From Paraburkholderia atlantica (GTDB lineage: Bacteria > Pseudomonadota > Gammaproteobacteria > Burkholderiales > Burkholderiaceae): a stretch of DNA of 64,000 nucleotides. The notes under the pieces were generated by a model that was not told the origin of the DNA, did no database searches, and saw only the letters and a program-made list of their open reading frames with translations. A program made the position numbers and the translations under genes. The stretch lies in NCBI RefSeq assembly GCF_009362785.1, contig NZ_WHNQ01000019.1:96429-160428 (forward strand), in the 5' to 3' direction. Shown here in pieces: positions 43,027-52,090 of the stretch (positions within the stretch are counted from its first letter, which is position 1; each line of letters begins with the position of its first letter).

Positions 43027-44904
43027 TTGACTTTTCCAACAAACCGCTCGTCCAACAGCTCGCGACTGATGGTCGCGCTCGTGCTGAGCGGATCGGCGCT
43101 ATGGAGTGCCGATCCCGCTTGCGCGGTGTACGCGATCGCGCAATACGGCGAGCCCAAATATCCCGCCGATTTCAAGCACTTCGACTACGTCAATCCCGAT
43201 GCCCCCCGTGACGGCACGCTCGTGCTCGCGAATCCAAACCGGCTGACCAGCTTCGACAAGTTCAACCCATTTACGCTGCGAGGCAATCCCGCACCGGGAC
43301 TGGGACTGATGTTCGAAAGCCTGACGACCGGCAGCGCCGACGAAGTGGCGAGCGCTTATTGCCTGCTCGCCGATGACATCGATGTCGCCAAAGACGGCCT
43401 GTCGACAACCTTCCACATCAATCCAAAAGCGCGCTTCTCGAACGGCGATCCGGTCACCGCAGCCGACGTCAAGTTCTCGTTCGACACGCTAAAAAGTCCG
43501 CAGGCGCTGCCGCAGTTTGCGGTGTACTTCGGGCAAATCGCGCGCGCGGTGGTGATCGACCGGCTCACGATCCGTTTTGATTTCAAGGTCGCGACACGCG
43601 AAATGCCGTTGCTCGCGGGCGGAATTCCGGTTTTTTCGCACAAGTGGGGCATGCGGCCGGACGGCACGCGGATTCCCTTCGACCAGCTCGCGTTCGAGAA
43701 GCCGATTGCAAGCGGGGATTATCTGATCGATCGATACGACAGCGGCCGAACCATCAGCTACAAGCGCAACCCGAACTACTGGGGCGCGTCGCTACCGGTC
43801 CGCATGGGCACGCACAACTTCGCGCGCATCGATTACAAGCTGTATGCGGACGCGGTCGCGCAACTCGAAGCGTTCAAGGCGGGCGAGTACGATGTGCTCG
43901 TCGAACACACCGCGCAAAGCTGGGTGCGGCGCGATATCGGCAAGCGTTTCGACAGCGGCGAGCTGATCAAACGCGAGTTTCCTCATCACAACGGCGTGGG
44001 CATGCAGGGCTTTTTCATCAACCTGCGGCGGCCGCTCTTTCAGGACGTGCGCGTGCGCGAGGCGCTCGATCTCGCGTTCGACTTCGAGTGGCTCAACCGG
44101 CAGCTTTTCTACGATCAGTACAAGCGCACGGATAGCTTCTTCGTCAACACGGACCTGCAGGCCAAGGGCAAACCCAGTGAAGGCGAACTTGCGATTCTGG
44201 AGCCGTTGCGCAATGAACTCGATCCCGCCGTGTTCGGCGAGATGCCGCAACAGCCCGACACCGATCCGCCCGGATCGCTGCGCGCCAACCTGATCAAGGC
44301 GCGCGAGCTGCTGGCGCAGGCGGGCTGGACGTATCGCGACGGCGCGCTGCGCAACGCGAAGGGTCAGCCGTTCGTCTTCGAACTGCTCGGCGACACGGGC
44401 GGCGGCGTGTCGATGGAGCCGGTCGCCGCTGCCTTCGGCCGCAATCTACAGAAGCTCGGCATCACGATGAACTTTCGCACCGCCGATTTCGCGCTGATTC
44501 AAAAGCGCATCGACGCGTTCGACTTCGACATGACGACCGTGCGCCTGCCCGACGTGCAGGTGCCGGGCACCGAGCAGCTATCGCGTTTCGGCAGCCAGTA
44601 CGCGGACGAACCTGGCTCCGATAATCTCGCGGGTGTGAAGTCGCCGGCCATCGACGCGATCCTGCGCAAGGTGCTGGGCGCGCAAACGGAGGAGCAACTC
44701 GTCGATGCGACACACGCGCTCGACCGCGTATTGATGAACGGCTATTACGTGATCCCGCACTGGTATTCCGCGGTTCATCGCATCGCATACCGGAACAGCC
44801 TCGCCTATCCGGCGAAGCTGCCGCTTTACTTCTCCGCCGACGAATGGGTTCTGTCGACGTGGTGGCGAAAGGCGGCTGGACCGAAACTTGCACGCCCTCC
44901 ATGA
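43027..44904 (+). CDS. Extracellular peptide/nickel-type solute-binding protein (YejA-like)
   Basis: This 625-residue family 5 binding protein has a Sec signal (MVALVLSGSALWSADPACA, near residues 15-33) and the YejA-like mature start AIAQYGEPKYPADFKHFDY. Other family blocks are FNPFTLRGNPAPGLGLMFES, NGDPVTAADVKFSFDTL, and the C-terminal NGYYVIPHWYSAVHRIAY. YejA homologues bind oligopeptides for the YejBEF importer (microcin C route in E. coli). No permease or ATPase follows, so it is an orphan that must share a transporter elsewhere. The TTG at 43027 gives a positively charged N-region with GGGA before it; GTG 42970 or ATG 43069 are alternatives. Confidence 0.85.
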   Translation: MTFPTNRSSNSSRLMVALVLSGSALWSADPACAVYAIAQYGEPKYPADFKHFDYVNPDAPRDGTLVLANPNRLTSFDKFNPFTLRGNPAPGLGLMFESLTTGSADEVASAYCLLADDIDVAKDGLSTTFHINPKARFSNGDPVTAADVKFSFDTLKSPQALPQFAVYFGQIARAVVIDRLTIRFDFKVATREMPLLAGGIPVFSHKWGMRPDGTRIPFDQLAFEKPIASGDYLIDRYDSGRTISYKRNPNYWGASLPVRMGTHNFARIDYKLYADAVAQLEAFKAGEYDVLVEHTAQSWVRRDIGKRFDSGELIKREFPHHNGVGMQGFFINLRRPLFQDVRVREALDLAFDFEWLNRQLFYDQYKRTDSFFVNTDLQAKGKPSEGELAILEPLRNELDPAVFGEMPQQPDTDPPGSLRANLIKARELLAQAGWTYRDGALRNAKGQPFVFELLGDTGGGVSMEPVAAAFGRNLQKLGITMNFRTADFALIQKRIDAFDFDMTTVRLPDVQVPGTEQLSRFGSQYADEPGSDNLAGVKSPAIDAILRKVLGAQTEEQLVDATHALDRVLMNGYYVIPHWYSAVHRIAYRNSLAYPAKLPLYFSADEWVLSTWWRKAAGPKLARPP

Positions 44905-44920
44905 TTGGAGGACAACGATC

Positions 44921-45130
44921 ATGAGCAGACTACTCTTTGCAATCATCGTATCGGTCGGGCTCGCGGGCTGCGTCGTCGCCCCGCCGCCGCCCAGCTATGG
45001 CTATGGGTATGCGCCAGCGCCCGCTTATGGCTATGCACCTGGGTACTACGTCGCACCGCCGTCGGTGAGCCTCGGCATCGGCATCGGCGGCTACTGGGGT
45101 GGCCATGGGGGCCATTGGCACGGTCATTGA
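44921..45130 (+). CDS. Small Gly/Tyr-rich lipoprotein
   Basis: This 69-residue protein has a lipoprotein signal with lipobox LAGC (Cys16). The mature part is low complexity: PPPPSYGYGYAPAP, repeated YGYAPG units, then a Gly/His end GGYWGGHGGHWHGH. Histidine-rich tails of this sort may bind metals. GGAGGA precedes the ATG at good spacing. Related tiny lipoproteins are common in Burkholderiaceae; no function is known. It probably shares the transcript of the binding protein (16-bp gap). Confidence 0.8.
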   Translation: MSRLLFAIIVSVGLAGCVVAPPPPSYGYGYAPAPAYGYAPGYYVAPPSVSLGIGIGGYWGGHGGHWHGH

Positions 45131-45192
45131 ATCAGACGATCCACGAGGGCTCTTCCAGCACCAGGGTAAACATCCATCCTCGCACGAAGTAC

Positions 45193-45247
45193 TTCAAAAT
45201 GGTTGGGGTACGGAGTATATTCGCGTTCAGCAGATATCTACTGAACG
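45193..45247 (+). promoter_or_regulatory. mobA promoter and MarR-type operator
   Basis: TTCAAA (45193-45198) and TATATT (45216-45221) are 17 bp apart. Directly downstream CGTTCAG at 45224-45230 and CTGAACG at 45241-45247 form a palindrome whose centre AGATATCT is itself palindromic, 24 bp in all with one mismatched pair. It lies over the transcription start, the typical position of a MarR repressor site, and abuts the GGAGGAGG ribosome site. Confidence 0.75.
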
Positions 45248-45259
45248 GAGGAGGACGTC

Positions 45260-47155
45260 ATGCAATTTCATCTCAACGGTTTCCGGGTCGGCGATCCGAC
45301 GATCGAGCCAGCCATCAGCAACGCGCATGCTGCGCAGATGCCCGAGAAGGTCGATGTGCTGATCGTCGGCAGCGGCCCTGCCGGAGTCGTGCTGGCGGCG
45401 CAGCTGTCGCAATTCCCGTCGATCAACACGCGCATCGTCGAGCGTCGCGACGGACCGTTGCAGATGGGGCAGGCCGATGGCGTAGCGTGCCGTACCGTCG
45501 AGATGTTCAATGCGTTCGGCCTCGCAGATCGCCTTCTGCAAGAAGCCTATTGGGTCAATGAAACGGTATTCTGGCGACCCGATGCAAATGACCGCGGCGC
45601 AATCAGTCGTACCGGCCGGGTTCAGGATACCGAAACGGGCCTTTCGGAATTTCCGCACGTCATCGTCAATCAGGCGCGTATCCAGGAGTATCTGCTCGAC
45701 GTGATGCGTCGCTCCGCGCGCCGGATCGAACCGGACTACGGACTCGAACTGGTCGACGTTCAGCGCGACGATTCGAATGAATACCCGATGCTGGTCACGC
45801 TGCGGCGTACCGATCCCGCGCGTCTCGACGAGACCGTGACCGTGCGCGCGCGCTATGTAGTCGGTTGCGACGGCGCTCGCAGCCGGGTACGCACCGCCAT
45901 CGGACAGACGCTACGCGGCGACGCGGCCAACCATGCATGGGGCGTGATGGATGCGCTGGCCGTCACCGACTTTCCGGACATCCGGCTGAAAGCGGCAATT
46001 CAATCCGCGAGCAAGGGCAACCTGCTGATCATTCCGCGTGAAGGCGGATATCTGGTTCGCTTCTATGTCGATCTCGGCGACGTCACCCCGGAGAATCGCG
46101 ACAACCTCAAGCAGATCACGGTCGATCGCATCATCGAGACGGCGCAGAGCATCCTCCATCCCTATACGCTCGACGTCAAGGAAGTGGCGTGGTTCTCCGT
46201 CTACGAAGTCGGTCAGCGTCTCACCGACCGCTTCGACGACGCCATCGCAGCCGACGGCACTTCGCGCGAACCGCGCGTGTTCATCGCCGGCGACGCCTGC
46301 CATACGCATAGCGCCAAAGCGGGCCAGGGCATGAACGTGTCGATGCAGGACGGCTTCAATCTCGGCTGGAAGCTCGGCGCGGTGCTGGAAGGCCGTAGCG
46401 ACGCCGATCTGTTGCGCACGTATTCGGACGAGCGCCAACCCATTGCGCAGGAGCTGATCGATTTCGACAAGGAATGGTCGGCAATGATGGCCGCTCCGCC
46501 GAAGGACCCCAACCGGCCCGAGGCAGGCGGTGTCGATCCCGCGGAGCTGCAGGCGTACTTCGTTCGCGCTGGCCGCTACACGGCTGGCGTCGCAACGCGC
46601 TACCGGCCCGCCACCCTGACTGGTGAAGCTACGCATCAGGCCCTCGCCAAGGGCTTTACGATCGGCACGCGCTTTCACTCGTCGCCTGTGGTTCGCCTCG
46701 CTGATGCAAAGCCGTTCCATCTCGGGCATGCCGCGCAAGCGGACGGCCGTTGGCGTCTGTACGCTTTTGCGGACGCGTCGGGTCGTGCGCTGAATGCGTT
46801 GTGCGAGCATCTCGACAAGTCGCCGGAATCCGTTTTGCGGCTCTTCACGCCGAAGGACGCCGACGTGGACAGCGTTCTCGATCTGCGCGCGGTGCTGCAA
46901 CAGCCGCATCGCGAAGTCCGTCTCCAGGACATCCCCGCTCTGCTGCTGCCGCGCAAGGGTCGCCACGGCTTGATCGACTACGAAAAGGCATTTACGAGCG
47001 ACGCGACGACTGATATCTTCGACGAGCGCGGCATCGATCGCGAACAAGGTGCACTCGTGGTGGTACGTCCCGACCAATACGTGGCCCATGTTCTCCCATT
47101 GAATGCGTACGCGGAGTTGAACGCCTTCTTCCGGCCCATCTTTCGCGCGCGTTAA
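45260..47155 (+). CDS. mobA: 3-hydroxybenzoate 4-monooxygenase-like flavoprotein
   Basis: This 631-residue class A flavin hydroxylase strongly resembles Comamonas MobA, which converts 3-hydroxybenzoate to protocatechuate with NADPH and oxygen. Shared features are the N-terminal MQFHLNGF, GSGPAGVVLAAQLSQFP near residue 37, GQADGVACRTVEMFNAFG near 75, VVGCDGARSRVRTAIG near 205, and FIAGDACHTHSAKAGQGMNV near 345. A C-terminal thioredoxin-like domain ends in GALVVVRPDQYVAHVLPL. ATG 45260 follows GGAGGAGG. It is followed by a MarR gene, as in the Comamonas mobA-mobR locus. Phenol 2-monooxygenase-type substrates cannot be fully excluded. Confidence 0.9.
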   Translation: MQFHLNGFRVGDPTIEPAISNAHAAQMPEKVDVLIVGSGPAGVVLAAQLSQFPSINTRIVERRDGPLQMGQADGVACRTVEMFNAFGLADRLLQEAYWVNETVFWRPDANDRGAISRTGRVQDTETGLSEFPHVIVNQARIQEYLLDVMRRSARRIEPDYGLELVDVQRDDSNEYPMLVTLRRTDPARLDETVTVRARYVVGCDGARSRVRTAIGQTLRGDAANHAWGVMDALAVTDFPDIRLKAAIQSASKGNLLIIPREGGYLVRFYVDLGDVTPENRDNLKQITVDRIIETAQSILHPYTLDVKEVAWFSVYEVGQRLTDRFDDAIAADGTSREPRVFIAGDACHTHSAKAGQGMNVSMQDGFNLGWKLGAVLEGRSDADLLRTYSDERQPIAQELIDFDKEWSAMMAAPPKDPNRPEAGGVDPAELQAYFVRAGRYTAGVATRYRPATLTGEATHQALAKGFTIGTRFHSSPVVRLADAKPFHLGHAAQADGRWRLYAFADASGRALNALCEHLDKSPESVLRLFTPKDADVDSVLDLRAVLQQPHREVRLQDIPALLLPRKGRHGLIDYEKAFTSDATTDIFDERGIDREQGALVVVRPDQYVAHVLPLNAYAELNAFFRPIFRAR

Positions 47156-47182
47156 ACCATAACTAAATCCGACACTCCGAAA

Positions 47183-47623
47183 TTGCCGATCAAACCTGAA
47201 GACGCCGGCGCGCTCCCCAAATTTACTGGCAGCCTGGTGCGCCGTGCCCAACAGCGCCATGCAGCGGTCTGGCTGAGCGAGGTGTCCGCGGAGATCACGA
47301 GCGTGCAGTACGCGGCGCTCGAGGTCTTGCACGAGACACCCGGCGTCAGTCAGCGGCAACTCGGAGACAAACTCGATGTGGATCGTTCGACGATCGCCGA
47401 TCTCGTTGCTCGCATGGTGCGCAATGGCCAGATCGAGCGCGCCGACGATCCTGTCGACAAGCGCAGTTATGTGCTGTATCTCACCGCTGCCGGTAAGAAG
47501 CAGCTTGCGGCCTTGCGTCCGCGCGTCGAGCAGGTCGAGCGCATTCTCACTGAAAGGCTGACGGCAAGCGAATTGGCGCAGTTGCGCCGCTTGCTTGCGG
47601 CACTGTTGCCGCCGCAGGTTTGA
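47183..47623 (+). CDS. mobR: MarR-family regulator, MobR-like
   Basis: This 146-residue MarR repressor has the winged helix at about residues 45-105 (GVSQRQLGDKLDVDRSTIAD, then KRSYVLYLTAAGKK). Comamonas MobR represses mobA and is released by 3-hydroxybenzoate; gene order and the palindrome before mobA fit the same circuit. The only start in frame after the mobA stop is a TTG at 47183 without a clear ribosome site, so expression may be low or coupled to mobA (27 bp apart). Confidence 0.85.
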   Translation: MPIKPEDAGALPKFTGSLVRRAQQRHAAVWLSEVSAEITSVQYAALEVLHETPGVSQRQLGDKLDVDRSTIADLVARMVRNGQIERADDPVDKRSYVLYLTAAGKKQLAALRPRVEQVERILTERLTASELAQLRRLLAALLPPQV

Positions 47624-47663
47624 TGCGCTTACCGCTTCGATAAGCCCGTCGGTCGAACTGTTG

Positions 47664-48287
47664 TCAAAGCCTGCCCGGTCGAGGGTCGGGCACGAAGCCA
47701 TCCCGGTTCGGCATGCGGATAGCGGCGAGCGAATGCGCGTCGAGACGCGTATCGTCCGGCACGATGCCGTTGCGGTTCAAGATCCACGCGCTGAGCGCGT
47801 ACACCTCGTCCGCGCTCAGCGACTGCGGCGCGTTGTACGGCATCGCCCGGCGGATGTAGTCGAACAGCGTCGTCGCATACGGCCAGTAGCTGCCAACGGT
47901 GCGCTTCGGATTCGCGGTCGCGAGCGTGCCCGCACCGCCGATCAGCTGATCGCCGATCAACCCCTCGCCTTTCACGCCATGACAGGCCGCGCATTTCGCC
48001 GCGAAAATGCGGCCACCCGTGGCGACGTCGCCGCTGCCGTTGGGCAGGCCGGGGCCGTCCGGCGCGACGTCGATATTCCATGCGCTCAGATCGGATTCGC
48101 TGACAGGCTTGCCGATCGCGTCGACGGAAGCGCGCCAGCGCGCCTGCGCAGCAGCGGCAGACTGCGCGGCGCGCGTTGCATCGAATGAAGATGAGCAGCC
48201 TGCGAGCAGACTGCTAGCCGTGACCCATGCCAGCAGAGCGCGCATCGTTTTCGATTTCGAAGCACCGAACCTCACAGGTTCACGCAT
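47664..48287 (-). CDS. Monohaem cytochrome c, partner of sulfite dehydrogenase
   Basis: This 207-residue exported cytochrome has a lipoprotein-like signal (WVTASSLLAGC, near residue 30), so it may be membrane-anchored. The single haem site is CAACHG near residue 100, with a likely axial methionine in RAMPYNAPQSLS. It starts at ATG 48287, which overlaps the stop of the upstream sulfite dehydrogenase gene and has GGGAG at proper spacing, so the two proteins are made together. It probably accepts electrons from sulfite oxidation. The downstream half (SADEVYALSAWILNRNGI) is typical of class I cytochromes linked to SoxC/SorA enzymes. Confidence 0.88.
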   Translation of the reverse strand: MREPVRFGASKSKTMRALLAWVTASSLLAGCSSSFDATRAAQSAAAAQARWRASVDAIGKPVSESDLSAWNIDVAPDGPGLPNGSGDVATGGRIFAAKCAACHGVKGEGLIGDQLIGGAGTLATANPKRTVGSYWPYATTLFDYIRRAMPYNAPQSLSADEVYALSAWILNRNGIVPDDTRLDAHSLAAIRMPNRDGFVPDPRPGRL

Positions 48288-49569
48288 TTTTAACGCTCCC
48301 ATCGGCTTCGATGCGCCACTGCTGGATGCCGTTGTAGTGATAGTTCGAGTTCAGTCCACGCGCCGCGACGAGCGCCTCGCGCGTCGGTTGAACGTAGCCG
48401 GTCGAATCCGTCGCGCGCGACAGGATGGCGGTCGGCGCGCCATTCCACACGAAGCCGGCCTGGAAGCGGGTCAACGCGCGATCGCGCGCGGGCTCGTCGA
48501 GCACTGCCGTCTGCCATGTCGCCCCACTGTCGGTCGATACCTCGACCTTGCGGATCGCTCCGCGCCCCGACCACGCGAGCCCGACGATCGGATAGAAGCC
48601 CTGCGCCGTCAGCCGCTGTCCGGCGGACGGCCGCGTGATCACCGACTTCGCGTCCATCTCGAACACGAACTGCCGCGCGCGGCCATCGGGCAGGATGCCC
48701 GTGTATTTCGACGTTTCTTCGCGCGTCTGCAGCGGCGCATCGACGACTTTCAACCGCCGCAGCCATTTCACGTTGGTATTGCCCTCGAAGCCCGGCACCA
48801 ACAGACGCAGTGGATAGCCGTTCTCCGGCCGCAGGCGTTCGCCGTTTTGCGCATAGACGACGAGCGCGCGCTCGAGAATCCGCTCGAGCGGCAAACTGCG
48901 CGTCATCGCGGCGGCGTCCGCACCTTCGGCAAGCAGCCATTGCGGCGTTGCGCCGTCGCGGGTCACCGTGCGTCCGCCGACGGCTTCGAGCAGCGTCGAC
49001 AGCCTGACGCCCGTCCACTCGCAACACGACAGCAGGCCGTGCGTGATCTGCACAGGCAGCCCGCTCGGTCCTTTCCACTCGCTCGCCGTGTTGCCCGAAC
49101 ACTCGAGAAAATGAATGCGCGACTCCGATGGCAGGCGCATCAGATCGTCCATCGTGAACAGCTTCGGCTCGCGCACGAGACCGTGAATCACGAGTCGGTG
49201 CGCATCGGGGTCGAGATCGGGCACCCCCGCGTGATGCCGCTCATAGACGAGCCCATTCGGCGTGATCGAGCCATGCAGATCCGCAAGCGGCGTCAACGAC
49301 GATGCGGCGCCCGGCATCGGCCATGCCCGAGCGGCACGGCGAATCACGTTCGACTCGCGCGGCGACGGCAGCCCGTACGGATGCTCGAGAATCGGCGCGC
49401 CGGGGGACTGTGTCCACGGATCGACGCTCAGCGGCTTTAACAGCGTCGCGGCCTTCAGATTCGGCGCGGCCAACGCGGACAGCGCAAGACCGCCCAACAG
49501 GCGGCGTCGCGGCGACGCGGGTTTCGACGCATCGTGCGCGTCGCTAGTGATACGTGGATGTCCCGACAT
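48280..49569 (-). CDS. soxC: Sulfite dehydrogenase, molybdopterin subunit (SoxC-like)
   Basis: This 429-residue sulfite-oxidase-family enzyme has a twin-arginine-type signal (SPRRRLLGGLALSALAA, around residues 19-35). The molybdenum-ligating cysteine is in HFLECSGNTASEW near 155, followed by HGLLSCCEWTGVRLSTLL as in SoxC. The C-terminal dimerisation domain ends in a Mo-co_dimer fold with FVWNGAPTAILSRATDS. It oxidises sulfite (or sulfur-bound intermediates) in the periplasm and passes electrons to the overlapping cytochrome gene product. No other sox genes are in the window, so it is an isolated sulfite-detoxifying pair. Start 49569 preferred; the frame is open a further 24 codons. Confidence 0.92.
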   Translation of the reverse strand: MSGHPRITSDAHDASKPASPRRRLLGGLALSALAAPNLKAATLLKPLSVDPWTQSPGAPILEHPYGLPSPRESNVIRRAARAWPMPGAASSLTPLADLHGSITPNGLVYERHHAGVPDLDPDAHRLVIHGLVREPKLFTMDDLMRLPSESRIHFLECSGNTASEWKGPSGLPVQITHGLLSCCEWTGVRLSTLLEAVGGRTVTRDGATPQWLLAEGADAAAMTRSLPLERILERALVVYAQNGERLRPENGYPLRLLVPGFEGNTNVKWLRRLKVVDAPLQTREETSKYTGILPDGRARQFVFEMDAKSVITRPSAGQRLTAQGFYPIVGLAWSGRGAIRKVEVSTDSGATWQTAVLDEPARDRALTRFQAGFVWNGAPTAILSRATDSTGYVQPTREALVAARGLNSNYHYNGIQQWRIEADGSVKNA

Positions 49570-49738
49570 GCTCGTGCCGGCGAGGCGGCCTGGGTTGATC
49601 GACAAGCGCACGAGTATAGGTAGTGTGCGCGCCCCGATCAAAGCCGATTGCGACTAAGGTTATGACGGCCGGCGATATGCCGCGCGGTGCGTCGTGGCCG
49701 CGCTTCCGCAGGCGAGCACAACCCCTCCTACGACACCG

Positions 49739-49939
49739 TCAATCCGGTGCGATTTCCGCGATCACGCTAAACGATTCGAGCGTATAGCCCATATTGAAGT
49801 AACCCGCGCGCGCGTAAGTCGCAATGCGCTCGAGGCGCTCGGGATCGTCGCGCGGCTGGTCACGATCGCCCCGCTGCCGCACGGCTTCGAAGGAGCCGGA
49901 CACAGCCCGCCGATAGAACGATGCGAGGTTCAATGACAT
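49739..49939 (-). CDS. Hypothetical 66-residue protein
   Basis: This is a small soluble protein with AGGAGG six bases before the ATG, one of the strongest ribosome sites in the window. It contains a basic stretch (RQRGDRDQPRDD) and ends in GYFNMGYTLESFSVIAEIAPD. No signal, membrane segment or family is recognised. It lies upstream of the soxC gene, same strand, 170 bp apart. Likely a real gene. Confidence 0.65.
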   Translation of the reverse strand: MSLNLASFYRRAVSGSFEAVRQRGDRDQPRDDPERLERIATYARAGYFNMGYTLESFSVIAEIAPD

Positions 49940-50170
49940 CGTGCGCCTCCTGGTGATGGCATTCATCGAATCTAGTCAGCGGCGCGCGCTTGCGCAAACA
50001 TGCATTTGTGCAATGCTTTGCGCCGCCGATGCAATGGTGGTCCGGCGGTGCCGACGAAACGGCTCGTCCGCTTACGCTCAACCGCGATAACGATAGTGCT
50101 CGATATTATTTGTGCACTAACGAGCGCCTCTCTACGATCTCCGGACCTTCACTTCGATCGCATTCCAATC

Positions 50171-50998
50171 ATGACTACGACCAAAGCACTCAGGGCCGCA
50201 CTCCTGTCGGTTCTCGTTACATGCGGCATCGTCAGCGCGCAACCGGCGCTCGCGGCAGGACAAACGGTGCGAGTCGGCATCATGTCCGGCGAGGACGAAG
50301 ACGTGTGGCGCGCGGTCGCCGCCAACGCGGCCAGGAAGGGCATCACCGTCAAGATCACGACCTTCTCCGACTATACGCAGCCGAACGAAGCGCTGGCCGA
50401 ACACGACCTCGATGCGAACTCGTTCCAGCACAAGCCCTATCTCGATGCGCAGATCTCCGCGCGCCACTATCAGATCGTGCCCGTCGGCTATACCTACGTG
50501 CAGCCGATCGGTCTCTACTCGCGCAAGGTGAAATCGGTCGCGGCGCTGCCGCAGAACGCGACGATCGGCGTGCCGAACGATCCGAGCAATGAAGGCCGCG
50601 CGCTGCTTCTGCTGCAGGCGAATGGGCTGATCAAGCTGCGCCCCGACGTCGGCCTGCTGCCGACCGCGCGCGACATCGCGGACAATCCGAAACACATCCA
50701 GATCAAGGAGCTCGACGCGGGCATCGTCGGCCGTGCGATCGGCGACCTCGACGCTGCGGTCGTCAATACCGACTGGGCGATCAAGGCGGGCATCAAGATT
50801 CCGCAGGAACGCATCGCGCAGGAGAAGGTGCCGGGCAACCCGTATCGCAACTTCATCGCGGTCAACGCGAAAGACGCGAACGCTGCGTGGGTGAAGACGA
50901 TCGTCGACAGCTATCAGCAGGCCAACGTCGCGTCGGCGATCCTGACCGTCTATCACGGCGCCACGCTGCCGGCATGGGATGGCGCGCCGCAGCATTGA
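50171..50998 (+). CDS. MetQ/NlpA-family ABC binding protein
   Basis: This 275-residue periplasmic protein of the MetQ/NlpA family has a Sec signal (LLSVLVTCGIVSAQPALAAG, cleavage near 28). The core shows the family order VRVGIMSGEDEDVWRAVA, HDLDANSFQHKPYLDAQ, VGYTYVQPIGLYSRKVKS, VPNDPSNEGRALLLLQ and DAAVVNTDWAIKAGI. The family binds methionine or other small ligands, often sulfur compounds, for MetNI-type importers. No ATPase or permease adjoins; next comes an SsuA-like binding protein, so both may serve sulfur scavenging. ATG at 50171 has no obvious ribosome site. Confidence 0.9.
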   Translation: MTTTKALRAALLSVLVTCGIVSAQPALAAGQTVRVGIMSGEDEDVWRAVAANAARKGITVKITTFSDYTQPNEALAEHDLDANSFQHKPYLDAQISARHYQIVPVGYTYVQPIGLYSRKVKSVAALPQNATIGVPNDPSNEGRALLLLQANGLIKLRPDVGLLPTARDIADNPKHIQIKELDAGIVGRAIGDLDAAVVNTDWAIKAGIKIPQERIAQEKVPGNPYRNFIAVNAKDANAAWVKTIVDSYQQANVASAILTVYHGATLPAWDGAPQH

Positions 50999-51091
50999 CG
51001 TGACGCACGAATCACGCACGACTCGAGCGGCGGCGCTTCGGCCGCCGCGCATGCTGCCTTCTTCATTACCCTCCTCATCGTATCGCCCGTC

Positions 51092-52057
51092 ATGTCCATT
51101 ACCAGAGCGTTCCACGACCGCCGCACTTTTCTGAAACTTTCGCTCGGTGCCGCGGCGGCCGCGGCAGCGCCGCTTTCGTTCGCGCAAGGTAACGCGCGCA
51201 CGTTGCGCGTCGGCAACCAGAAGGGTTATCTGAATCTGCTGAAGGGCCGGGGTACGCTCGAGAAACGGCTCGCGCCGCTGAACGTATCCGTCACATGGAC
51301 CGAGTTCGCGGCGGGCCCCGTGCAACTGGAAGCACTGAACGTCGGCTCGATCGATTTCGGCGACGTCGGCGAAGCACCGCCGATCTTCGCGCAGGCCGCT
51401 GGCGCACCGTTGGCCTATGTAGCGGCGACCGACAAGCGGCCGCAGTCGGAAGCGGTGCTGGTGCCGCCGCAATCGACGATTCGCTCGGTCGAGGACCTGA
51501 AGGGCAAACGGATCGCGCTCAACAAAGGCAGCAACGTCCACTACTTTCTCGTCAAGCTGCTGCGTCAGCATGGCCTGCAATACGGCGACGTAAAGCTAGT
51601 GTTCCTCGCGCCGGCCGATGCACGCGCCGCGTTCGAGCGCGCGTCGATCGATGCGTGGGTCATCTGGGACCCGTTCTTCGCCGCGGCAGAGCATGCGCTC
51701 GGCGCGCGCGTGATTGCGGATGCAAGCGGCGTGGTCGGCAATCGCGCGTTCTACTTCTCGTCGCAGAGTTATGCGGCGAACAATCCCGACGTGATCCGCA
51801 TCGTGATCGAAGAGCTCGACAAGGTCGATCAGTGGGGCAAGCAGAACAAGGATCAGCTGGCGAGCGAACTCGCGCAGCTATGGGGTCTGCCGAAACAGGT
51901 CGTGGACGCGGCGGTGCAGCGTCAGCAGTTCGGCACGCAGCCGATTACCCGCGCGATTCTCGGCGAGCAGCAACAGATCGCCGATACGTTCCTCGATCTC
52001 GGCCTGATTCCGAAGCACGTCGACGTGCTGAAGGCGGCGCCTTCAAATCTCGCGTAG
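51092..52057 (+). CDS. Aliphatic sulfonate ABC binding protein (SsuA-like)
   Basis: This is a 321-residue solute-binding protein with a twin-arginine-type signal (DRRTFLKLSLGAAAAAAAPL). The body has SsuA hallmarks: LRVGNQKGYLNLLKGRGTLE, FAAGPVQLEALNVGSIDFG, GEAPPIFAQAAGAPLAYVA, GKRIALNKGSNVHYFLVKLL and WVIWDPFFAAAEHALGARVI. It should bind alkanesulfonates or taurine-like compounds. No ssuB/ssuC is beside it. It follows the MetQ-like gene by 93 bp, and a sulfite dehydrogenase lies 2.5 kb upstream, so the neighbourhood concerns organosulfur use (inference). Confidence 0.93.
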   Translation: MSITRAFHDRRTFLKLSLGAAAAAAAPLSFAQGNARTLRVGNQKGYLNLLKGRGTLEKRLAPLNVSVTWTEFAAGPVQLEALNVGSIDFGDVGEAPPIFAQAAGAPLAYVAATDKRPQSEAVLVPPQSTIRSVEDLKGKRIALNKGSNVHYFLVKLLRQHGLQYGDVKLVFLAPADARAAFERASIDAWVIWDPFFAAAEHALGARVIADASGVVGNRAFYFSSQSYAANNPDVIRIVIEELDKVDQWGKQNKDQLASELAQLWGLPKQVVDAAVQRQQFGTQPITRAILGEQQQIADTFLDLGLIPKHVDVLKAAPSNLA

Positions 52058-52090
52058 GCGCACCGGCGGCGCAACGACGCCGCACCCGCG

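Noticed and set aside
45911..47701. 596-codon frame opposite mobA and mobR
   Set aside because: Antisense shadow; mobA and mobR match known families throughout.
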